In this document: positions 19,687 through 29,102 of the stretch, piece after piece
How positions within the stretch are numbered: position 1 is the stretch's first letter
How the letters are laid out: each line of letters opens with the position of its first letter
Source of the DNA: Betaproteobacteria bacterium
GTDB lineage: Bacteria; Pseudomonadota; Gammaproteobacteria; Burkholderiales; Burkholderiaceae
Length of the DNA stretch: 64,000 nucleotides
Assembly: GCA_009927445.1 (NCBI GenBank)
Contig: RFMZ01000191.1
Location: 1-64,000 of the forward strand
Reading direction: 5' to 3'
Notes under the pieces: generated by a model
What the model was told of the DNA's origin: nothing
Databases searched by the model: none
What the model saw: the letters and a program-made list of their open reading frames with translations, nothing else
Made by a program: the position numbers and the translations under genes

Positions 19687-20445
19687 ATGCTAAGTGCGCC
19701 TAATTTTCGTTTAGATGGCAAACGTGCTTTAGTCACGGGGGGTAGTCGCGGAATTGGTTTTGCCTCTGGGCTTGCCCTAGCGCAAGCTGGGGCAGCAGTA
19801 ACATTAGTCGCTCGTGACTTAATCAAATTAGAATTAGCAGCTGAGGAATTTTCTCAACTTGGATTTAATTGTGCAATTCTTCAATTGGACGTTACAGACT
19901 CGGTTGCTGTGCGCCAAGTCATTCAGCAAGCTGAACCATTTCAGATTTTAGTGAATAATGCTGGCATGAATCGTCCCATGCCTTTGATTGAATTAAAAGA
20001 TGATGACATCGATGCTGTTTTTGATTTAAATGTGAAGGCGGCCTTTTATGTGACTCGTGAGGTCACCAAGCGAATGCTTGCAACGCAGCAAGCTGGTTCG
20101 ATCATTAATGTATCCTCACAAATGGGTTTAGTAGGCAGTCCTCGAAGAACTCTATATTGTGCAAGTAAGCATGCCCTAGAGGGGATGACTAAATCCTTGG
20201 CTTGGGAGCTTGGTCCTGCCAATATTCGAGTGAATACAATTTGTCCCACCTTTATAGAGACGGACATGACAGCGGTCATGTTTGCAGACCAAGAATTCAA
20301 GGCTTGGGTATTACAAAAGATTGCTCTTGGGAGGCTTGGAAGGCCTGACGAGATTATGGGGGCGATAGTATTTTTAGCAAGCGAGGCGTCAAGCTTGATT
20401 ACTGGGAGCGCGTTAATGCTGGACGGTGGTTGGACAGCAGTTTAA
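19687..20445 (+). CDS. short-chain dehydrogenase/reductase
   Basis: TGGSRGIG, NNAG, S..YCASK, C-terminal GSALMLDGGWTAV; ATG 19687 just after HisD-like stop. Confidence 0.92.
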   Translation: MLSAPNFRLDGKRALVTGGSRGIGFASGLALAQAGAAVTLVARDLIKLELAAEEFSQLGFNCAILQLDVTDSVAVRQVIQQAEPFQILVNNAGMNRPMPLIELKDDDIDAVFDLNVKAAFYVTREVTKRMLATQQAGSIINVSSQMGLVGSPRRTLYCASKHALEGMTKSLAWELGPANIRVNTICPTFIETDMTAVMFADQEFKAWVLQKIALGRLGRPDEIMGAIVFLASEASSLITGSALMLDGGWTAV

Positions 20446-20574
20446 TCACCACCATGATCTAGTAAAGCTTCGACATGCGAGGTAAAGAACTCGCCAAGCA
20501 CATCAGCCACGCATGTTTACTGCAATAGTTCTGCTGTAAAGATGAGTTGAAAAAGAATTGCCCAGGCGATAATT

Positions 20575-21507
20575 TTATCTACGAACGCCGTTTAAAGAGT
20601 TCCAAGAGCTTATGCCACCTTTTTCTTCACCTTTCAATTGTGAACCTTCGACGACTGCATTGATAGAGCGGTACATTTTATCTTTATCGAAGTATCCAAA
20701 ACGTAGTTGATTACCTTCCAGCGTTGGGCTAATCAAGATATGTGAATCTTTACCGACGGTAATGCTACCCCCCAGTTTTTGGAAGCGCTGGACAAGATTG
20801 AGAGTTACTTTTGAGACGGGATCTTTCTTATCAATGAGCCATTCGCCAGCCACGTCAGCCGGTACAATCCAGTGGTAAATTTTCGCCCGTGAGTCCATCT
20901 CTTTATCAGGCTCCCATTCGCCCATATTAAAGGCATGGGCAACAATTCGAGTACCTGGTTTCATTTTGAGTAAAGTTGGGCGAAGTTGCAGATTTAAATC
21001 AGGCAATAAGTAGAGTGTGACAACATCTGCTTTGCTAAAGTCTTCAACAAAAATATCTCCATGAATAATTTTGACTAGATCAGCTACACCAGCTTTTTGA
21101 GCATTACGCTGGGCTAATTTAGCCATATCTTCATTAAATTCAATCCCAACAGCTTTAGCGCCAAATTCTTTTGCAGCGGCAATAGCGATTTTTCCATCCC
21201 CAGCACCAAGGTCATAAACCAAGTCTTTTGAAGTAACTTTTGCAATTTTGAGCATATCGGTAACCATCTCACTTGCAGTCGGAATCCAGATCACGTCCTT
21301 GCCACTTTGCCCCCACTTGGGTTGATACTGCTCATCACCTAGATTAGAAAACTGGTTTTGCGCAAGGCTAGGTAGAGCGATACTAAGCGAGCACAGCATA
21401 GATAGAAAACAGATACGATTAAATAGTTTCATAAATAGGTCATCAAATGAAAAAGTGTATGGATAGAAATTGTAACAATTGTTGTGCTCAGGATAAAAAT
21501 ACTTCAA
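20575..21507 (-). CDS. exported SAM-dependent methyltransferase-like protein
   Basis: 'DLVYDLGAGDGKIAIAAAKEFGAKAVGIEFN' SAM motif; signal peptide from internal Met (MKLFNRICFLSMLCSLSIALPSLAQ). Confidence 0.8.
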   Translation of the reverse strand: MKYFYPEHNNCYNFYPYTFSFDDLFMKLFNRICFLSMLCSLSIALPSLAQNQFSNLGDEQYQPKWGQSGKDVIWIPTASEMVTDMLKIAKVTSKDLVYDLGAGDGKIAIAAAKEFGAKAVGIEFNEDMAKLAQRNAQKAGVADLVKIIHGDIFVEDFSKADVVTLYLLPDLNLQLRPTLLKMKPGTRIVAHAFNMGEWEPDKEMDSRAKIYHWIVPADVAGEWLIDKKDPVSKVTLNLVQRFQKLGGSITVGKDSHILISPTLEGNQLRFGYFDKDKMYRSINAVVEGSQLKGEEKGGISSWNSLNGVRR

Positions 21508-21590
21508 TAATCATTTTTTAAAAATGGCAGAAGGATAGTGACATAATATGATGGACTTTGACTACAAAAATTAATTATAAAAGACAAATT

Positions 21591-23273
21591 ATGCATAAAT
21601 TTTATGACTACATCATCGTTGGTGCTGGAGTTGCAGGATGTGTATTAGCAACTCGGTTAACGGCCCAGGCTAAAACAGTTCTATTAATTGAGGCGGGTAA
21701 GGATACCTTACCCGGTCAGGAGCCAGCCGATATTTTAGATAGCTACCCAACCTCCTATTACAACAAATCTTATACCTGGCCAGGCTTAAAAGCTGCTTGG
21801 AAAAAAACAAATCAGGGTACGAGTCATTTTCCTCAAGGCCGGGTGATGGGAGGTGGTGGATCTGTCATGGGTATGGTTTCATTACGTGGAACTCCTGAGG
21901 ACTATTCTGAATGGGTCAAGCAAGGTGCGATAGGGTGGTCATGGGAAGATGTTTTACCTTTTTACTGTAAGCTTGAGCAGGATTTAAATTTTCAGAATGC
22001 GTGGCATGGTCAAACGGGACCAATTCCGATTCGTCGCTTAGAGCGTGCGCAGTGGCAACCTTTAACAAAAGCAATTAGTGCGTATGCCGGTTCCATAGAT
22101 ATGCCATATATTGCTGACATGAATGGTGATTTTCGAGATGGTTTTGGATCTGTTCCGATGTGCAATACGCCAACGCGAAGAGCTTCAACGGCGCTTTGTT
22201 ACTTAACTGCACAAGTTCGAACTCGGTCTAACTTGACGATGGTTCATGAGGCCTTAGTGGAGCATATTATTTTTGAAGGATCAAAAGCTGTTGGGGTGCA
22301 CGTAAAGACGAAAACTGGCCTAGAAGACTATTATGGAGCCGAGATTATTATCAGTGGGGGAGGTATTTTTAGCCCCAGTTTGTTAATGCGGTCCGGTATC
22401 GGTGATGCCCAGTTATTACAACAATTACAAATTCCGGTGTTAGTAAACCGTAAGGGCGTTGGCCGTAATTTACAAAATCATCCTATTTTATTTATTGGCT
22501 TTCATTTAAAGAAGCATGCCAGACAGTCTCTGGAGTTAAGGACTCATCCGAGTGCAAGCATGCGGTATTCTTCGAAGTTACCGGGTACTGCGCCAGGCGA
22601 TTTATACATCAATATTCAGAGTAAAACTTCATGGAATGCGATGGGGCAGCAAATTGGTAATTTAGCCCCTTGTCTTTTAAGGCCCAAATCAGTGGGCCAT
22701 GTGAAGATAAAAAGTTCTCAGGCAGAGATTGCACCCGAGATTGAGTTTAATTTTTTAAGCGAAGAAATTGATTTACAACGGATGATGATGGTCTTTACCC
22801 AAGCAGTGCATATTTTAGAGGATCAGTCTGTTAAATCATTATGTGGGACGCCGTTTCCTGTGCGCTTTTCTGACCGCTTGCGCCTCTTAAATGAATACAC
22901 GCCACAAAACGCTCGAAAGGCCAATGTCCTAGCTACCTTACTCAACTTGTTTCCTGGGATCAGTGATTTTGTTCTTAGTACCTTGACTGGCGATCGACTG
23001 GATTTATCTGCGCTTGTTAAAAATCCCCAAGACCTGGCTGAGCATGTGCGGTCGAATATTGCCGGTATGTTTCATCCTGTTGGGAGTTGTCGAATGGGTT
23101 TTGAATCAGACCCTGGAGCGGTAGTAGATAATCAGTGTTGCGTTTATGGGGTGCAAAATTTACGCGTGATAGACGCCTCGGTAATGCCTAATTTAATGGC
23201 TGGAAATACCAATATTCCAACGATTATGGTAGCAGAGAAGATGGCTGATGCACTCTTAAATAGTTCGGTCTAG
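21591..23273 (+). CDS. GMC-family FAD oxidoreductase (choline dehydrogenase-like)
   Basis: 'YIIVGAGVAGCVLATRL', 'HFPQGRVMGGGGSVMGM', 'GRNLQNHP', 'HPVGSCRMG', 'LRVIDASVMPNLMAGNTNIPTIMVAEK'. Confidence 0.92.
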   Translation: MHKFYDYIIVGAGVAGCVLATRLTAQAKTVLLIEAGKDTLPGQEPADILDSYPTSYYNKSYTWPGLKAAWKKTNQGTSHFPQGRVMGGGGSVMGMVSLRGTPEDYSEWVKQGAIGWSWEDVLPFYCKLEQDLNFQNAWHGQTGPIPIRRLERAQWQPLTKAISAYAGSIDMPYIADMNGDFRDGFGSVPMCNTPTRRASTALCYLTAQVRTRSNLTMVHEALVEHIIFEGSKAVGVHVKTKTGLEDYYGAEIIISGGGIFSPSLLMRSGIGDAQLLQQLQIPVLVNRKGVGRNLQNHPILFIGFHLKKHARQSLELRTHPSASMRYSSKLPGTAPGDLYINIQSKTSWNAMGQQIGNLAPCLLRPKSVGHVKIKSSQAEIAPEIEFNFLSEEIDLQRMMMVFTQAVHILEDQSVKSLCGTPFPVRFSDRLRLLNEYTPQNARKANVLATLLNLFPGISDFVLSTLTGDRLDLSALVKNPQDLAEHVRSNIAGMFHPVGSCRMGFESDPGAVVDNQCCVYGVQNLRVIDASVMPNLMAGNTNIPTIMVAEKMADALLNSSV

Positions 23274-23314
23274 CAGCCTCACTAGGTGGCCGCTAGTTAA
23301 ACAAGTGCTGGCAA

Positions 23315-24328
23315 TTAATTAGATTCTTTGAGCAGACCTGCTTTAGCCATAATTTCTTTGACCACTTCGCGCCGCTTTTCCATTGTAGGAATAATTTTTT
23401 CTGGTGCGATATAGTCCGGTCGCGCATCCCGCTCTTGGGCAAATTTAATAAATTCTGGTTCCTTTGCAGCTTGTTCAACTGCCAGGGCAATTTTGGCAGC
23501 AATATCTTTAGGCATACTCGGCGGGCCGATAATAAGATTGGTTGATTCCCAGCTCACTGGATAGCCAAGTTCTTTTACGGTAGGAAGTTTATCGTAGGGG
23601 GGCGGAGCTCTGTTTTCAGAAAGTGCCGCTAAAAAGCGGACTTGTCCACCGTCCAAAAGTGCTTTAGAAGAAGCAAGACCTGCTACGCCGACTTCAGCAT
23701 GACCACCGGCGACCAAAAGTGCTACATTGGCACCTGCGCCAGTGACCGGAATACTTGCCATACTTAAATTAGTACCTGTTAAGAAAGTTTGGGCACCGAC
23801 CCACCAGCTTTGGCCAACTCCAGCGGTAGCAAGATTCACTTTACCAGGGTTCGCTTTTGAATAAGCAATCGCTTCTTGAATCGTATTGAATTTTAGGTTA
23901 CTTTTATTCGATCCAATGAGAATTGGAAAGAATGTTGCAAAGGCTCCGAGATGGGTAAAGTTGTTATAGTCTATGGGGGATACGCCTTGGAGTTTGTTTG
24001 TAATAATCGTTGCCGAGGCCCAGCCAAGAGTGTAACCATCAGGTTTTGCTTGATGAATTTCTCGGTAGCCAATTGAGCTACCTGCTCCAGGCTTATTGAT
24101 GACAGTAATTGGTTGGCCGAGTATACGAGCGACGCGGTCCATGAGTGGGCGACCTAATACATCACCATCGGCCCCAGCCTCGACTGCCATGATAAAAGTA
24201 ATGGGTTTAGAGGGGTATTTATCTTGGGTAAACCCTCCACTTGCAACTGTCATCGCAACGAGGACACTGATTGATTTAACCACGGAATAGATTAATTTGT
24301 TTGGCATACTTGGCTCCTTTTTTTTCAT
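23315..24328 (-). CDS. Bug/TctC-family substrate-binding protein
   Basis: 'YPSKPITFIMAVEAGADGDVLGRPLMDRV..VINKPGAGSSIGYREIHQAKPDGYTLG'; ATGA overlap with iclR-type gene. Confidence 0.88.
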   Translation of the reverse strand: MKKKEPSMPNKLIYSVVKSISVLVAMTVASGGFTQDKYPSKPITFIMAVEAGADGDVLGRPLMDRVARILGQPITVINKPGAGSSIGYREIHQAKPDGYTLGWASATIITNKLQGVSPIDYNNFTHLGAFATFFPILIGSNKSNLKFNTIQEAIAYSKANPGKVNLATAGVGQSWWVGAQTFLTGTNLSMASIPVTGAGANVALLVAGGHAEVGVAGLASSKALLDGGQVRFLAALSENRAPPPYDKLPTVKELGYPVSWESTNLIIGPPSMPKDIAAKIALAVEQAAKEPEFIKFAQERDARPDYIAPEKIIPTMEKRREVVKEIMAKAGLLKESN

Positions 24329-25086
24329 ATTGTTTGTAATTCATAGTCTACTTTTTTTGCTGCTGTAATTAATGATTCTCTACAAAGTCTCTCAAGATTT
24401 GCATGAAAGCGCACTTCTGGAACAACGATACTGAGTGCTCCTATGGGTGCTTGATCTTCCCGCAAGATCGGAATTGCCAGAGCAATAACACCAACAGAAT
24501 TTTCGCCATACGAGATTGTGACATTGTTTGTAGTATCCACCATAATTTTTTTACGTATCGCTGCCTCCGTAGTTGCAGTCTGGTTCGTAAGCGCTTTGAG
24601 GGGCGTTTTTTTAAAGTAAGTCACTTTTTCAGATTCGGATAAGCAGTTGAGAATTGCTTTACCAGCAGCCGCTGCGTAGAGGGTAAATTGCACGTTTGGG
24701 GTCATCCGATAACTCAGGGGGTAACTTGCTTCTTCCCCGAGGACTCGTTCAATATGGTCCCCTTTAAAGAGATAAAAAGCTGAGGCTTCTTTGGTTTTTT
24801 CGGTAAGCCATCCAAGCTGGATTTTAGCTATTTTTAATATATTTTTTGCTGTTTTACCCTGCTTACTTAAAGCAAAAAATGCTGCCCCTAAGTGGTAGGT
24901 GTTGGCGCTGAGATTTTTTTCTAAGTAGTTACGATTAACTAAATTTTTTAATAAGGCAGATAAGCTACTTTTGGGAATGTCTAAGGTATATGCAATTTCA
25001 GAATGTGACGCAGAGTTACCGCGCCGGCATAAGAGTTCGAGAACATCAAGAACGCGATCAGCTGATTTGATGGCTGCATCCGTCAT
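24325..25086 (-). CDS. IclR-family transcriptional regulator
   Basis: N-terminal wHTH 'VLDVLELLCRRGNSASHSEIAYTLDIPKSSLSALLKNLVNRNYLEK' plus C-terminal IclR effector domain 'AAAAGKAILNCLSE...IALAIPILREDQAPIGALSIVVP'. Confidence 0.9.
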   Translation of the reverse strand: MTDAAIKSADRVLDVLELLCRRGNSASHSEIAYTLDIPKSSLSALLKNLVNRNYLEKNLSANTYHLGAAFFALSKQGKTAKNILKIAKIQLGWLTEKTKEASAFYLFKGDHIERVLGEEASYPLSYRMTPNVQFTLYAAAAGKAILNCLSESEKVTYFKKTPLKALTNQTATTEAAIRKKIMVDTTNNVTISYGENSVGVIALAIPILREDQAPIGALSIVVPEVRFHANLERLCRESLITAAKKVDYELQTI

Positions 25087-25119
25087 CTTCGAGGCATCTT
25101 TTTTAAAGATTTGATATAT

Positions 25120-25148
25120 TTGACCATGGGATAGGGAAGTGCTAGAAT
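25120..25148 (+). promoter_or_regulatory. candidate sigma70 promoter for the 25254 operon
   Basis: TTGACC (25120-25125), 17-nt spacer, TAGAAT (25143-25148). Confidence 0.5.
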
Positions 25149-25155
25149 ATAAACA

Positions 25156-25173
25156 AGTTCATATGTGTGAACT
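25156..25173. promoter_or_regulatory. candidate IclR operator dyad
   Basis: AGTTCA-TATGTG-TGAACT, perfect 6-bp arms, immediately downstream of the candidate -10 in the divergent IclR/Bug intergenic region. Confidence 0.5.
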
Positions 25174-25253
25174 ATCATAAATTAAAGTCACTCATAAATC
25201 AATCAAAACAATCGGTTTATTGCGAACATTGACTAGTACATGAAGGAGATAAA

Positions 25254-26216
25254 TTGATGCATCAAAAAATTGCACAGCTAATCATTTTTGGATTAATTAG
25301 CACTTTTTCAGCGCACGCGGCATATCCTGAAAACACCATGAATCTCGTTGTATCTTTCGCGCCTGGAGGAGCAACTGATATTACTGCCCGGATAGTAGCG
25401 GCAGCGATGTCTAAAAATATTGGTCAACAAATTGTAGTCGAAAATCGCCCTGGCGCAGGTGGTGCAGTGGCAGCGGGAATTGTACGAGCCAATAAGCCAA
25501 ACGGTTACACCTTAATGCTGACATCGAGCGTTTATGTAGTGACTCCCAGTTTAAAAAAGCCTTCTCCCTATGATCCTTTAAAAGATTTCATACCCATTTG
25601 CGAAATTGGCGATGCTCCAAACGTCATTGTTGTTAAAGCTGATTCGCCGATTAAAAATTTAAATGATCTGATTATGATGGCCCGTAAAGATCCAAAATTA
25701 GTTAGCTATGGCAGTCCTGGCCCAGGGACTACTCCGCATTTGGCTGGGGAAGTATTAAAGATTCGTGAAAATATCATGATGACCCATATTCCCTATAAGG
25801 GCGCGGGGCCGGCGATGACCGATTTGCTGGGTGGTCAAACACAAGTTCTTTTTGGTAGTTTAGCCTCCGTCATGGGACAAATTCAGGGTGGACTGGTTCG
25901 CCCTATTGCGCAAACTGGAGAACGTCGATGGCCTGATTTAGCCAATTTACCGACTTTGGCCGATTTGGGCATTAAGGACGCGGTTTCGAGTACTTTTCAG
26001 GCAATTTTTGTCAATGCTGGAACGCCACCGGAGATTGTTAATTATTTGTCTAAACAGTGTGTTGCCACAATCAAGCAGCCTGAGGTGGTGGAGAGTTTAA
26101 AGCAAGCCGGACTTGCTACAACAGCATTAGACTCGCAGGGTTTACGGGGGCGTATCATGCGCGAAGTCCCATATTGGGCAGACGTGATTGAAAAAGGTGG
26201 TATCAAAGGTGAGTAG
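25254..26216 (+). CDS. Bug/TctC-family substrate-binding protein
   Basis: 'YPENTMNLVVSFAPGGATDITARIVA', 'VVENRPGAGGAVAAG', 'HIPYKGAGPAMTDLLGGQ'. Confidence 0.92.
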   Translation: MMHQKIAQLIIFGLISTFSAHAAYPENTMNLVVSFAPGGATDITARIVAAAMSKNIGQQIVVENRPGAGGAVAAGIVRANKPNGYTLMLTSSVYVVTPSLKKPSPYDPLKDFIPICEIGDAPNVIVVKADSPIKNLNDLIMMARKDPKLVSYGSPGPGTTPHLAGEVLKIRENIMMTHIPYKGAGPAMTDLLGGQTQVLFGSLASVMGQIQGGLVRPIAQTGERRWPDLANLPTLADLGIKDAVSSTFQAIFVNAGTPPEIVNYLSKQCVATIKQPEVVESLKQAGLATTALDSQGLRGRIMREVPYWADVIEKGGIKGE

Positions 26217-26266
26217 AAATACTCGGTGTAGTTAAAAATAAACTGGCTACAGTTAAAGGGGGCATT

Positions 26267-27064
26267 ATGAAAATATGGTGGCAAAGTAGTACGGCGATAC
26301 ATCGTTTAGATGATTACCGGAACACACTGACTAAAAATTTAAACGATTTAAAAAGATCCGATGTCGAAGTCCATGTGAACGGGGTTGATGACGGCTCAAT
26401 GGATTTACATTACAACGCGGTAGTGGCGATCAATAGTTATGGCGTCGGTGGTGTTTTAAATAAAATGATGCAAGCCCAAGATCAGGGTTATGACGCAATT
26501 GCGATTGGATGCTTCTTAGATCCAGCGATGCAAGAAGCGAGAGAATTACTATCTATTCCAGTATTTGGTTTAGGTGAGACGAGTATGTTGATGGCATGTA
26601 GTTATGGCCATAAATTTTCTGGCATTGCTTTTCATAAAAAACAATCGCAATATTACGATCGCAAAGCCTTTGAGTATGGCTTGAGTTCTCGGCATATTCC
26701 ATTTGGTGATTTAGGCATTGACTTTAATGAAGTCCAAAAAGCCTTCACTGATCCAGGGCAGATGACTGAAAATTTCTTAAAAGAATCCAGGAGATTAGCA
26801 GCGGCTGGGGCAGAAGTGATTCTTGCCGCATGTGCGACTGTAAACGCTATTATTCGTAGGGAAAATATTAAAGAGGTTGATGGTGCTTTGATTATGGATT
26901 GTAATGCGGTGTTATTAAAAACGACTGAGGCCATGGCCGAATTAAGTAAAACTATTGGCTTATCATCAAGCCGAAGTTTGTTATATCAATCGCCCAGTAA
27001 AGCCTCGGTGGATCAATGGAAGCAGATTTACGGGTTTCGGTCCAGTCCACAATTAAAGAAGTAA
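26267..27064 (+). CDS. Asp/Glu/hydantoin racemase-family protein
   Basis: 'YDAIAIGCFLDPAMQEARELLSIPVFGLGETSMLMA', 'AEVILAACATVNAI'. Confidence 0.8.
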   Translation: MKIWWQSSTAIHRLDDYRNTLTKNLNDLKRSDVEVHVNGVDDGSMDLHYNAVVAINSYGVGGVLNKMMQAQDQGYDAIAIGCFLDPAMQEARELLSIPVFGLGETSMLMACSYGHKFSGIAFHKKQSQYYDRKAFEYGLSSRHIPFGDLGIDFNEVQKAFTDPGQMTENFLKESRRLAAAGAEVILAACATVNAIIRRENIKEVDGALIMDCNAVLLKTTEAMAELSKTIGLSSSRSLLYQSPSKASVDQWKQIYGFRSSPQLKK

Positions 27065-27068
27065 GTGC

Positions 27069-27947
27069 ATGAGGTATATTAGAACAGCATTATTTGCGCC
27101 TGGAATTAATCCAAAGGTGATGGCTAAGGCAATTGCAAGCGATGTAGACGCCGTGATTCTCGATCTAGAGGACTCTGTTTCAAATAGTTCAAAGGTTGAG
27201 GCGAGGCAATTAGTTCGACAAACAATTTTGGATTTACATGATTCTGCTGCAAAAGATAAGCCCTATGTCATGGTACGAGTAAACGCCGCTGATACGGGTC
27301 TTTTAGCCGAGGATGTTGAAGCAATCACGGTGGCTGGTTTAGGGATGGTATTTATTCCAAAAGCTGAACACCCTCAGGATATTGAAAAAGTCTCCAAACA
27401 ACTAGATCGTCTAGAGCAGGCTCAAGGGATTTCCGGAGTAGCGATTGGTTTACAAATTGAGACAGCATTGGGTGTATATCGATGCTATGACTTAATTAAA
27501 GCATCTGCGCGAGTCCAGCTAACCTCTTTAGGGACTGCCAAGGATGGCGACTTACAAAATAATTTGGGTTGTGGATGGTCGGTTGACGGCCCAGAAATGT
27601 TATACGCTAGGTCCAAGGTTCTATTAGATTCCCGAGCGGCTGGCAACGTTACACCGATTGACGGCGTATTTGCAAATTTAAATGATGAACCTGGATTATT
27701 AATTGAGTCAACCATGTCTGCAAGTTTGGGTTATGTTGGCAGAACAATTATTCATCCTAAGCAGATTGAAATCGTTGAAAAAGCTTACGGAATTTCGCCA
27801 GCATTAATCGCTTATTATGAGCAAATCATCAGCGAATTTGAAGCAGCAGAAAAAGAGGGTATTGCTGCGATTACGATTAATAATCAACTCATTGATTATG
27901 CAATGTATCGCCAAGCAAAACGTGTCATAACTACAATGAAAAAGTAA
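27069..27947 (+). CDS. HpcH/HpaI / CitE-like CoA-ester lyase
   Basis: 'RTALFAPGINPKVMAKAIASDVDAVILDLEDSV', 'VRVNAADTG', 'IGLQIETALGVYRCYDL', 'GRTIIHPKQIEIVE'. Confidence 0.9.
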   Translation: MRYIRTALFAPGINPKVMAKAIASDVDAVILDLEDSVSNSSKVEARQLVRQTILDLHDSAAKDKPYVMVRVNAADTGLLAEDVEAITVAGLGMVFIPKAEHPQDIEKVSKQLDRLEQAQGISGVAIGLQIETALGVYRCYDLIKASARVQLTSLGTAKDGDLQNNLGCGWSVDGPEMLYARSKVLLDSRAAGNVTPIDGVFANLNDEPGLLIESTMSASLGYVGRTIIHPKQIEIVEKAYGISPALIAYYEQIISEFEAAEKEGIAAITINNQLIDYAMYRQAKRVITTMKK

Positions 27948-27951
27948 AGCA

Positions 27952-29094
27952 ATGAATTTTGAATTAACAGCAGATCAAAAAAATATCCAAAACCACTTAT
28001 CGGAATTACTAAAAGATGTTTGTAGTCAGGAGTATGTTCGAAAATGTGATGAAACTGAGACCCCTCCTCGAGAGGCTTTTAATGCCTTAGCCAAAAATGG
28101 CTGGCTTGGTTTAATTGGTCCTGAAGAATACGGTGGTGCCGGGGGTACGGCGACAGACCTCGCTATTATGTTAGATGTCTTGGGGTATCACTTTGAAGAG
28201 TTGGGTTTATGGGTATTTCGTAATTTGACATACGGCTGTGTTGCGGTATTAAAACATGGCAGTAAAGAGCAAATCGAGCATATGGTCCCTAAAGTTTTGC
28301 GCGGCGAGTTGTCATTTTGTTTTGGATTAACGGAGCCAGACTCTGGGTCGGATGCCAGTGCTTTGAAAACACGGGCAATTCATCAGGGCGATCATTTTCT
28401 GGTCAATGGCCGAAAAGTCTATACCTCTGGGATGGATATTAGTGACTACTGTATCTTAGTAACTCGAACGAATTTGTTAGAAAAGAAACAGCAGGGTATT
28501 ACTAATTTCTTGGTGGATACAAAATTACCCGGTATAGAAGTGAAGAAATTAGCAACCCTAGGACAGCGGTCGATTGGGACAACCGAGGTGCTATATAGCG
28601 ATGTTAAGGTGCCGGCAAATGCTATTTTAGGAGAGCTCGATCAGGGTTGGAAGGGCGCAGATACTTATTTGTGCTACGAGCGTTTATGTTTATCTGCAGC
28701 TCGAACAGGAGCTGCTAGAGCAGCGTTTGATTTTGCATTAGAGCATGCGAAGACGCGCGTACAGTTTGGTAAACCAATTGGTAAGTTTCAAGCTGTTTCA
28801 CATAAGTTAGCTGATATGAAAGCCATGTTAGATATTGCGCAGACCATGGTTTATCGATATGCTTGGTTAGTAGAGCAGGGTAAAGACACGCGCCAAGATG
28901 CGGCGATCTTAAAGCTGTATACGAGTGAATCGTATAAATCGATTGCAGATATGAGTTTACAGATTCTTGGTGGTTATGGGTACTGTATGGAATATCCATT
29001 ACAACGTTTTTTCCGAGACTCACGCTTAGCAACAATTGGTGGCGGTACCTCCGAAATTCAGCGCAACATCATTGCAACTAGTTTAGGTCTGTAG
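27952..29094 (+). CDS. acyl-CoA dehydrogenase
   Basis: 'FCFGLTEPDSGSDASALKTRA', 'TRVQFGKPIGKFQAVSHKLADM', 'RDSRLATIGGGTSEIQRNIIA'. Confidence 0.95.
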   Translation: MNFELTADQKNIQNHLSELLKDVCSQEYVRKCDETETPPREAFNALAKNGWLGLIGPEEYGGAGGTATDLAIMLDVLGYHFEELGLWVFRNLTYGCVAVLKHGSKEQIEHMVPKVLRGELSFCFGLTEPDSGSDASALKTRAIHQGDHFLVNGRKVYTSGMDISDYCILVTRTNLLEKKQQGITNFLVDTKLPGIEVKKLATLGQRSIGTTEVLYSDVKVPANAILGELDQGWKGADTYLCYERLCLSAARTGAARAAFDFALEHAKTRVQFGKPIGKFQAVSHKLADMKAMLDIAQTMVYRYAWLVEQGKDTRQDAAILKLYTSESYKSIADMSLQILGGYGYCMEYPLQRFFRDSRLATIGGGTSEIQRNIIATSLGL

Positions 29095-29102
29095 AGACTG
29101 TT

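Noticed and set aside
20446-20574. Possible remnant coding sequence on the minus strand (reads ...ADVLGEFFTSHVEALLDHGGD* and IIAWAILFQLIFTAELLQ*)
   Set aside because: Protein-like short stretches but in different frames with stops between; too short to assign to any family.
23293-23502. Separate ORF on the minus strand overlapping the Bug C-terminus
   Set aside because: Alternate frame of the Bug gene with Lys/Trp-rich non-natural composition.
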